A stretch of 12,598 nucleotides of DNA, from the NCBI GenBank assembly GCA_947474445.1, contig CANJJY010000087.1, forward strand, positions 1 through 12,598. Reading direction: 5' to 3'. Numbering within the stretch: the stretch's first letter is position 1; every line of letters begins with the position of its first letter. Below are positions 1-5,411 of the stretch, in pieces. Origin of the DNA: Oligoflexaceae bacterium. Lineage in GTDB: Bacteria; Bdellovibrionota_B; Oligoflexia; Oligoflexales; Oligoflexaceae. The translations under genes and the position numbers were made by a program. A model generated the notes under the pieces. That model ran no database searches and had not been told where the DNA came from. It saw only the letters and a program-made list of their open reading frames with translations.

Positions 1-1
1 A

Positions 2-190
2 GACGATATAGTCCGCCTGATCGGCGAGCGGGCAAAAGCCTTCTCGGACAACGAACAACTCCTAGAGTCTCTCGTGGCGGAAGCTAAACCCAATGACGCC
101 ATTGTCTTTATGTCGAGCGGCAGCTTTTCTGGCATCCAGTATCGAATCGGCGATCGCTTGTCGCAACGAGGCACCGCTCACACACGATAA
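2..190 (+). CDS. mpl: Mpl C-terminus (murein tripeptide ligase), 5'-truncated by window
   Basis: This is an open frame entering from the left edge and ending at TAA 188-190, giving the last 62 residues of a protein. The segment around PNDAIVFMSSGSFSGI matches the conserved C-terminal strand and loop of UDP-N-acetylmuramate:L-alanyl-gamma-D-glutamyl-meso-DAP ligase (E. coli Mpl has PGDHILVMSNGGFGGI here). The preceding NEQLLESLVAEAK helix fits the last domain of the Mur ligase fold. Mpl is a cytoplasmic ATP-dependent enzyme that attaches recycled murein tripeptide to UDP-MurNAc. Only the C-terminal domain is visible, so the ATP-binding motif cannot be checked. Another Mur ligase (MurC) is a weaker alternative, because the GGFGGIH-like element is more typical of Mpl. 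The downstream neighbour pal is also a peptidoglycan-linked gene on the same strand, 146 nt away with its own candidate promoter. Confidence 0.75.
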   Translation, partial: DDIVRLIGERAKAFSDNEQLLESLVAEAKPNDAIVFMSSGSFSGIQYRIGDRLSQRGTAHTR

Positions 191-239
191 GGTCAAAGAC
201 AAGTCGGTTGCTATCAGCACGTGCCGGGTGAATTCCAGG

Positions 240-269
240 TTGCTTTTTTTGAGTGTTCGTGATTACGAT
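240..269 (+). promoter_or_regulatory. candidate sigma70-type promoter for pal
   Basis: TTGCTT (240-245), an 18-nt spacer and TACGAT (264-269) lie about 70 nt upstream of the pal start. The hexamers are 4/6 (TTGACA) and 4/6 (TATAAT) matches. The same hexamer pair occurs in front of rny (951-979), which raises confidence slightly. This is prediction only. Confidence 0.35.
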
Positions 270-336
270 GGGCCTTCGTTATCGGCGACATTTGCAATGC
301 GCGATTTATTCGTTCATATTCTCAGGAGATGACAGA

Positions 337-843
337 ATGATTTTCAAGACTCGCAAACCCTTGGCTGCCTTCGCGATTGCCATGAGTGTCGGCATCGTGG
401 GCTGCTCTGACGACCAGAAGCCAGCAGAGGAAGTGGTCCAGCCCACCACGAGCGAACAACCCGCTACACCCCCAGAGGCAACTCCCCCTGCGGCGCCAGC
501 GGCTGCTGAAGTTACTCAGCCTATCTATTTCGCTTTCGATGACTACTCCTTGAGCGGCGATGCCCAAGGTCAGTTGAATAAGCTTGGCGATTTTCTGAAA
601 GGCAGCGCCAGCTCTGTCGTTCAGATCGAAGGTCACTGTGACGAACGCGGATCTGTCGAGTACAACCTCGCGCTCGGCCAGCGTCGGGCTCAATCGGCCA
701 AAAATTATCTAGTTCAGCTCGGCGTCGATCCAAGCCGTCTTCCTACTATGAGCTATGGCGAAGAGAAGCCAGCTGCTGAGGGCCATGACGAGTCTGCATG
801 GTCGAAAAATCGTCGCAATGAGTTCGTCCCTACGAACCCCTGA
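337..843 (+). CDS. pal: Pal, peptidoglycan-associated outer-membrane lipoprotein
   Basis: A 168-residue lipoprotein with an OmpA-like domain, the usual Pal length. The ATG at 337 is chosen because an AGGAG (323-327) precedes it and because it places a short basic N-terminus (MIFKTRK) before a hydrophobic stretch and the lipobox IVGC (Cys23). An upstream in-frame ATG at 253 would bury this signal. Ser after the Cys fits outer-membrane sorting. Residues 24-60 are a Pro/Ala/Glu/Thr-rich tether. From about residue 61 the OmpA_C domain runs IYFAFDDYSL, EGHCDERGS, YNLALGQRRAQSAKNYL, SYGEEKP and KNRRNEF; the Asp/Arg positions of GHxDERG and NxxLGxRRA are those that bind diaminopimelate in peptidoglycan. 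One minor oddity is Cys in place of the common Ala in GHADERG. No tolB lies directly upstream; mpl does. A hairpin terminator follows the stop, so it is probably transcribed alone. Confidence 0.94.
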   Translation: MIFKTRKPLAAFAIAMSVGIVGCSDDQKPAEEVVQPTTSEQPATPPEATPPAAPAAAEVTQPIYFAFDDYSLSGDAQGQLNKLGDFLKGSASSVVQIEGHCDERGSVEYNLALGQRRAQSAKNYLVQLGVDPSRLPTMSYGEEKPAAEGHDESAWSKNRRNEFVPTNP

Positions 844-852
844 TTTGTCGGT

Positions 853-876
853 CTCCCGGAATTCCCAATCCGGGAG
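853..876 (+). terminator. hairpin terminator after pal
   Basis: CTCCCGGA (853-860) pairs perfectly with TCCGGGAG (869-876) across an 8-nt loop, starting 10 nt after the pal stop. The tail is pyrimidine-rich (C/U mixed, to about 905, ending in a short T run) rather than a pure U tract, so it may be a weak intrinsic or factor-assisted terminator. Confidence 0.6.
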
Positions 877-950
877 CCTCCTTACTCCCTCCTTCTTCAC
901 TTTTTAAGATCAAAACCCACAGATTTCACCAGGTTGAACGCAGCCCTTCG

Positions 951-979
951 TTGCTTTCTTTTCAGTCTCGAGCTACGAT
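951..979 (+). promoter_or_regulatory. candidate sigma70-type promoter for rny-ymdB
   Basis: TTGCTT (951-956), a 17-nt spacer and TACGAT (974-979). The predicted transcription start near 986 leaves a 5' leader of about 65 nt before the GTG at 1051. It uses the same -35/-10 pair as the candidate pal promoter. Because the start of transcription would fall downstream of the in-frame TTG at 934, it supports the GTG as the real start. Confidence 0.45.
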
Positions 980-1037
980 CGCACATTCATAAAGCTGACT
1001 CGTCCTCCTTAAACGAGTGCCCGCTTCTTTCCCATCT

Positions 1038-1042
1038 GGAGG
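1038..1042 (+). promoter_or_regulatory. Shine-Dalgarno site deciding the rny start
   Basis: GGAGG lies 8 nt before GTG 1051. It is the only strong ribosome-binding site near the 5' end of the frame and gives a protein of normal RNase Y length that begins with the membrane anchor. Confidence 0.75.
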
Positions 1043-1050
1043 CACCCCTA

Positions 1051-2619
1051 GTGGCAACTTTTCTTTTGTATATTTTCCTCGCACTTATCACAGTCGCGTT
1101 AGGATTCGCGTTCTTCCTTGCGCTCAATAAGAAAAATTTTAAAAAGACTTTCGAGACTGCACAGGCCGACTCTGAAAAGATTCTTGAAGAAGCCCATACC
1201 GAAAAGGAAAGGATCCTTCAAGAAGCCAATAACGAGGCCAAACAAGAGGCTAAAAATCGCCGCCTTCAATTCGAGCAGGAAGCCAAAAAGAGACGCTCAG
1301 AGCTAGAAAAACTGGAAGCGAAGGTCAAAACTCGCGAACAAACTCTGGAAAAAAAGATAGCTCTGCTCGAAAAGAAAGAACAAGATCTCGAGCGGATGAC
1401 CGTGCATCTCAACACTGAAGAAGAACGCTTGAAAAACCTGATGAAGGACTGCGAGCGCTCTCTGGACGATAATCGCAAAACTCTCGAGACCATTGCCAAC
1501 CTTTCGCAGGAAGAAGCGCGTCGCGAACTCATCCGCTCCCTGGAAGTAGAGGCTAAAGCGACAGCTCGAGAAACGATCAAGAAAATCGAAGAAGATACGC
1601 GGCTCGAAGGTGAGCGGATTGCCCGGTCGATGGTCAGCCTCGCCGTCCAGCGTGTTTCTTCAGAATTTGTCAATGATTCTACGGTGACAGTCGTCAGTCT
1701 ACCTTCAGATGAAATGAAAGGCCGCATCATTGGTCGAGAAGGTCGTAACATCCGCGCCATCGAACAGGCTACGGGCGTCGATCTCATCATCGACGACACA
1801 CCTGAAGCGATTATTATTTCGTGCTTCAATCCCATTCGGCGCGAAATTGCTAATATAGCGCTGCAGCGACTGATTGCCGATGGCCGTATTCATCCAGCCC
1901 GGATTGATGAAACGGTCAAAAAAGTCGCCGAGGAGTTTGAACAAATCATTCAGGAAAATGGTGAGCAAGCGGCTTTTGACACGGGCATTACCGATTTGCA
2001 CCCTGAACTGATTAGACACCTTGGAAAATTGAAATATCGTACCGCAGGCGCACAGACCGTTTTGCAGCATGGGGTTGAAGTTGCTCACATCTGTGGAATT
2101 ATGGCCGCCGAAATGGGCTTGAATGTTAAGAAAGCCAAGCGTGTTGGCCTTCTCCACGACATCGGCAAAGCTGTCGATCAGGAAACGGAAGGGCATCATT
2201 CGAAAATTGGGGCCGATTTAGCTGGCAAGTATAACGAACCGGCGGAAGTCATTGATGCAATTTTGAATCATCACAACGAAGATTTGAACTATGCCTTTCC
2301 TTTAACTGTGATCGTTCAAGCCGCTAATATCTTATCTGAGCGCCGTCCAGGAGCTCGCAGAGAAGTCTTGGAAACATACATCAAACGGCTGCAAGATATG
2401 GAATCTCTTGTGAACGGCTTCCGTGGCATCGATGAGTCTTTTGTCATCCAGGCTGGGCGCGAAATTCGAGCCCTGGTTTCTCCGTCTGGCGTCAGTGATT
2501 CTGAAGTAGTTGACATTACAAATGAAATCGCCTTGCGCTTGAGAAAAGAATTGACCTTTCCCGGACAGGTTAAGGTCACCGTGCTCCGCGAAAGCAAATA
2601 CGCGGAATTTGCTAAATGA
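1051..2619 (+). CDS. rny: ribonuclease Y, membrane-anchored endoribonuclease
   Basis: 522 residues from a GTG start, matching the roughly 520-residue family. Residues 2-26 are a single N-terminal membrane anchor (LLYIFLALITVALGFAFFLAL). Residues 27-185 are a highly charged Glu/Lys/Arg/Gln coiled coil. A KH RNA-binding domain contains GRIIGREGRN at 224-233. An HD phosphohydrolase domain follows with LLHDIGK, His369-Asp370 being the metal-binding pair, and an ILNHHNED helix. The protein endonucleolytically initiates mRNA decay at the inner face of the cytoplasmic membrane. All expected motifs are intact, so I infer an active enzyme. The gene has its own candidate promoter and overlaps ymdB by 4 nt (ATGA), the rny-ymdB order also known from Firmicutes and other phyla. 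A TTG at 934 would add 39 residues without hydrophobic or family-like character and lacks a good ribosome-binding site. Confidence 0.96.
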   Translation: MATFLLYIFLALITVALGFAFFLALNKKNFKKTFETAQADSEKILEEAHTEKERILQEANNEAKQEAKNRRLQFEQEAKKRRSELEKLEAKVKTREQTLEKKIALLEKKEQDLERMTVHLNTEEERLKNLMKDCERSLDDNRKTLETIANLSQEEARRELIRSLEVEAKATARETIKKIEEDTRLEGERIARSMVSLAVQRVSSEFVNDSTVTVVSLPSDEMKGRIIGREGRNIRAIEQATGVDLIIDDTPEAIIISCFNPIRREIANIALQRLIADGRIHPARIDETVKKVAEEFEQIIQENGEQAAFDTGITDLHPELIRHLGKLKYRTAGAQTVLQHGVEVAHICGIMAAEMGLNVKKAKRVGLLHDIGKAVDQETEGHHSKIGADLAGKYNEPAEVIDAILNHHNEDLNYAFPLTVIVQAANILSERRPGARREVLETYIKRLQDMESLVNGFRGIDESFVIQAGREIRALVSPSGVSDSEVVDITNEIALRLRKELTFPGQVKVTVLRESKYAEFAK

Positions 2620-3455
2620 TTCGTATTCTTGCTATTGGCGACGTGATGGGAAAGCCAGGCCGGAAGGCCTTGGCTAAGCTTCTTCCTCTGGCCAGAAAGA
2701 AGTTTGAACCAGACATCGTACTGTGCAATGGGGAAAATGCTGCCGGTGGGTTTGGGCTGACAAAAAAGATTTATCATCAGTTTCTCGATACTTTTGCCAT
2801 TGACTGCATAACGATGGGCAACCATTGGCACGACAAACCTGAGATTCATAGCTTTCTGGCAGATTCGGAACGCATGGTCGTGCCAGCGAATATGATGAAT
2901 GTGGGTGAATTGCGATTGGCTTATCGAGTGCTGAAAACTGCGAAAGATCAACAGTTTGCCGTCATTAATTTGATAGGCAAAGCCTTCATGCATCCCGACA
3001 ATCGAGATTTCTTTGAGCCGGTTGATCAAATTCTGGCTCAGTTACCTTCAAATTGTCGGATTCGCATCGTCGATTTTCACGGGGAAGCGACTAGCGAAAA
3101 ACAAGCAATAGGCCAGTACTTAAGCGGCCGCGTCTCCCTCTGCTACGGCACTCACAGCCACGTGCCTACCGCCGATGAAAGGATTTTAAATCAATTCACC
3201 GGCTTCGTCACAGATGTAGGCATGACTGGTCCCTATGACTCAGTTATTGGGATCCGGACGGATGCAGCCATTCGGAGAATGCGGACCGGCGAACGTCGGC
3301 AGTTTGAACCAGCTACCGGCCAAATTTGGTTATGTTTTGTCGTAGCGACGGTGGATCCCGCAACCGGGCAATGTGTCCATATCGAGCGACACCGATGGGA
3401 GCTCGATACACTGAAAGATCAAATAGAAGATAAAGACTCCGAGAGCGACACCTAA
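2616..3455 (+). CDS. ymdB: YmdB-family (TIGR00282) metallophosphoesterase
   Basis: 279 residues. The ATG lies in the ATGA overlap with the rny stop, implying translational coupling. The dinuclear metal site of YmdB/DR1281-type cyclic-nucleotide phosphodiesterases can be read off: Asp9 in GDVMG, Glu40-Asn41 in NGENAAGG, Asn69-His70 in TMGNH, His155 in VDFHGEATSEK, and His180/His182 in YGTHSHVPTAD. B. subtilis YmdB hydrolyses cyclic nucleotides in vitro and affects biofilm and motility decisions through RNA levels; the same role here is inferred. The sequence after MGNH reads WHDKPEI where many members have TWDNKEI, a mild variation. The last about 15 residues are an acidic, Ser/Asp/Glu-rich tail not needed for the fold. 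Expressed with RNase Y, it probably modulates RNA decay or signalling. Confidence 0.93.
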   Translation: MIRILAIGDVMGKPGRKALAKLLPLARKKFEPDIVLCNGENAAGGFGLTKKIYHQFLDTFAIDCITMGNHWHDKPEIHSFLADSERMVVPANMMNVGELRLAYRVLKTAKDQQFAVINLIGKAFMHPDNRDFFEPVDQILAQLPSNCRIRIVDFHGEATSEKQAIGQYLSGRVSLCYGTHSHVPTADERILNQFTGFVTDVGMTGPYDSVIGIRTDAAIRRMRTGERRQFEPATGQIWLCFVVATVDPATGQCVHIERHRWELDTLKDQIEDKDSESDT

Positions 3456-3513
3456 GGTTGGGTATTTGACGCGGCCTCGTCCGCACCAGCGCCTTCCGAC
3501 AGTTGCTCCCCGT

Positions 3514-3542
3514 TTGACTTTGCGATACTTAGCGCATACCAT
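3514..3542 (+). promoter_or_regulatory. sigma70-type promoter for the outer-membrane protein gene
   Basis: TTGACT (3514-3519), an exact 17-nt spacer and TACCAT (3537-3542). The -35 matches consensus 5/6 and the -10 4/6. Predicted initiation near 3549 gives a leader of almost 100 nt before ATG 3646. Confidence 0.55.
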
Positions 3543-3543
3543 G

Positions 3544-3569
3544 CCAAGGTTTATGGGACGAACCTTTGG
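3544..3569 (+). repeat. imperfect dyad at the predicted transcription start
   Basis: CCAAGGTT (3544-3551) is mirrored by AACCTTTGG (3561-3569) with one extra T. It directly abuts the -10 of the predicted promoter and spans +1, a position suited to an operator, or to a hairpin at the extreme 5' end of the mRNA. Regulator unknown. Confidence 0.35.
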
Positions 3570-3645
3570 TTGACGAGATTTCAAATTGCAGCGAACTCTC
3601 TGGCGCCCTTGCTCCAATTGTCCCCAGTCCAAGGAAAGCTATCTC

Positions 3646-5247
3646 ATGACGCAACGATTGATGTTTGCCTTACGATCTTTTTCCAGTCTAGGTTTGGCCG
3701 GTATCCTGATCAGTAGCCAAGCTTTCGGATTGTCTATCGACGGTCACGGTCGCTATAGCTTGCGCGGTGAAACGCGAACCAATCCAGAATACAAGTCTAA
3801 ATCCAGCACTCATCAAGCGATCGATCAATTTTTTCGACTCGAAACGGAGCTCCGCGTCAACGACCAGTCAAGCGTCTTCGTCGAATTTAAGATGTTTGAC
3901 GATGAACGAGAAAGCTACCTAGGTGATAAGGCGCAAGATCAGCCTTGTCCTTCCGGTGCCGACACCTCTGGTGATACGAATACCCCCAATTGCCCCATCA
4001 AAGCCCAAAACAGTGGGGAACCTCGGTACCAGCCTTATACACCAAAAGTCAGCAAACTCTATGCGCGCTATGCGATGGATTACTGCCTTCTTACCGTCGG
4101 TCGGCGAGGTCGTAGCTGGGGGATGGGAATCTTCTTGGATGAAGGCAATAAGGCCTTCGATACCGATGCCAGTATTTTTGACGGTGTTACCTGCGATATA
4201 AATATTCAAAAATCCCAGACTTTGGGATTTTCGGTCGGTTATGACAAAATCAGCGAAACGGGCGCATCCGTACTAGTAGGGGAGCCGCCTCGGGATGAAA
4301 GTTATAATCCACCTGCTTATGGAGCCTCGGATAATACCGACGACTTGGACCAGTTTTACCTGACCATCGAATACAACGATCATCGAACCAATGTTGGCAA
4401 AGGATTTTCTAAACAAATCGGTATTTACTTCGCTAATATCGTTGGCGGGGATCTCTATAAGACTGACGTAAAATTAGCCGACCTTTATCTCAATTTCTTG
4501 ATTCAAGATCTCGTTTTTCAAAACGAAGTGTTTTTTCGCCTAGGGCGCTCCGCCGATCCCAACTGGTCGAGGCTTGGAGCTGCCAGGACTCGAGATATTA
4601 CGGAAAAAGTTGACAGTGAACTTCAAGGAATCGCGATTGCCGGTTCGCTCGAATATTACCTGTCCCGCAGCGGCGCCTACGTAGGACCTAAAGAATACAA
4701 CCAAGGGAATGCAACGAGTCACTCCTTGTTCCTCGGATATGCCTATGCTCCCGGTGATGCTGATGGATATTACCAAGAATACCAAAAAGGAGCTCCCGCT
4801 TCGCAGCGCGACAAGAAAGCAAGTGCGATCGCGTTTCACAAAAATTTCAAACCAGGCCTTCTCCTCTTCAACGGCCGGAAGCGGAGTGACTATTTGCGAG
4901 TCGATGGTGTGTTCGATCCAAATCGAGTTATGAACGCGACCGTTTTCCAGAGTGGTTACCGATATAGAAGCGTCGAGAATGGAAATTTTGAAGCCAAACT
5001 TGTTACGGCTAAGTTAAACGAAAGGGCACCCTCGGACTTGGAAGTTGGAGTCAATAAGCCTATCGGATATTACGATGATTCACTCGGCTGGGAACTAGAT
5101 CTAACTTACAGCCGCCTGCTCAACAAAGATTTTGAATTCGGGGTCGCAACGGCTCTGGGCCTTCCAGGCAAAGCCTGGAAAACAGATCCAGACAAGAATC
5201 CACAGAGTAGTTATATGCTTCAAAGTTATGCTTCGTTTAACTTCTGA
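3646..5247 (+). CDS. predicted outer-membrane beta-barrel (porin-like) protein
   Basis: 533 residues from ATG 3646, preceded by AAGGAAAG (3631-3638). The N-terminus (MTQRLMFALRSF, then a hydrophobic LGLAGILISS) is a Sec signal peptide with probable cleavage near SQA/FG or AFG/LS. The mature part begins IDGHGRYSLRGETR and is built of alternating hydrophobic/polar short strands rich in Tyr, Gly, Asp and Arg; it ends SYASFNF, with the terminal Phe typical of BAM-dependent barrels. An early segment, GRRGRSWGMGIFLDEG followed by FDTDASIFDGV, looks like the conserved pore-lining region of large porin/alginate-export-like barrels. I cannot assign a substrate. Four Cys lie in or beside predicted extracellular loops (two in the CPSG...NC loop, one in DYC, one in TCD), so disulfides are possible. 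The gene stands alone between a promoter and a terminator. Confidence 0.8.
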   Translation: MTQRLMFALRSFSSLGLAGILISSQAFGLSIDGHGRYSLRGETRTNPEYKSKSSTHQAIDQFFRLETELRVNDQSSVFVEFKMFDDERESYLGDKAQDQPCPSGADTSGDTNTPNCPIKAQNSGEPRYQPYTPKVSKLYARYAMDYCLLTVGRRGRSWGMGIFLDEGNKAFDTDASIFDGVTCDINIQKSQTLGFSVGYDKISETGASVLVGEPPRDESYNPPAYGASDNTDDLDQFYLTIEYNDHRTNVGKGFSKQIGIYFANIVGGDLYKTDVKLADLYLNFLIQDLVFQNEVFFRLGRSADPNWSRLGAARTRDITEKVDSELQGIAIAGSLEYYLSRSGAYVGPKEYNQGNATSHSLFLGYAYAPGDADGYYQEYQKGAPASQRDKKASAIAFHKNFKPGLLLFNGRKRSDYLRVDGVFDPNRVMNATVFQSGYRYRSVENGNFEAKLVTAKLNERAPSDLEVGVNKPIGYYDDSLGWELDLTYSRLLNKDFEFGVATALGLPGKAWKTDPDKNPQSSYMLQSYASFNF

Positions 5248-5262
5248 GCCAAGCTTCCTCTC

Positions 5263-5282
5263 AGGGACTGTTTACAGTCCCT
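5263..5282 (+). terminator. hairpin terminator after the outer-membrane protein gene
   Basis: AGGGACTG (5263-5270), loop TTTA, CAGTCCCT (5275-5282): a perfect 8-bp stem with a tetraloop, 15 nt after the stop. As after pal, the tail is a C/T-rich tract (to about 5300) rather than oligo-T. Confidence 0.7.
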
Positions 5283-5323
5283 CCTCCCTCTATCTTCCTC
5301 AATACCGCGCGTACAAAATATCT

Positions 5324-5329
5324 TATAAT
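5324..5329 (+). promoter_or_regulatory. consensus -10 element for the ArgH-like/dap operon
   Basis: A perfect TATAAT sits 82 nt before the first start codon and downstream of the previous terminator. No good -35 is found 16-18 nt upstream (the positions read about AATACC), so the site is either activator-dependent or fortuitous. A TTGACC at 5334-5339 has no partner -10 at proper distance. Confidence 0.4.
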
Positions 5330-5411
5330 GAACTTGACCGAGCCTGATGCGAATACACCCGTACCAGCTAATCTTGCGCGATGCGCCTAAGCTTATTTCG
5401 AGAGGAAATCC

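Noticed and set aside
253..336. Longer pal start at ATG 253
   Set aside because: It would add 28 residues ahead of the lipoprotein signal peptide; ATG 337 has AGGAG and a correctly placed lipobox.
934..1050. Longer rny start at TTG 934
   Set aside because: No good Shine-Dalgarno, non-family sequence, and it lies upstream of the predicted transcription start; GTG 1051 with GGAGG fits better.
1266..1835. 189-codon open frame antisense to rny
   Set aside because: Ser/Arg-rich antisense image of the coiled-coil and KH codons; no start signal and no recognisable domain.
2316..3029. 237-codon antisense frame across the rny/ymdB junction
   Set aside because: Shadow of two strongly supported genes.
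3466..3573. 35-codon basic, Pro/Arg-rich frame from TTG with a weak AAGG upstream
   Set aside because: It coincides with the predicted promoter and dyad; only a weak start, so coincidence is likelier than a peptide gene.
3330..3632. 100-codon minus-strand frame in the ymdB/OMP gap
   Set aside because: Overlaps the ymdB 3' end and the promoter region; composition looks random, no start signal.
5330..5411. TTGACC at 5334-5339 as a -35 for the dap operon
   Set aside because: No acceptable -10 at 16-18 nt downstream; the TATAAT at 5324 is the better signal.
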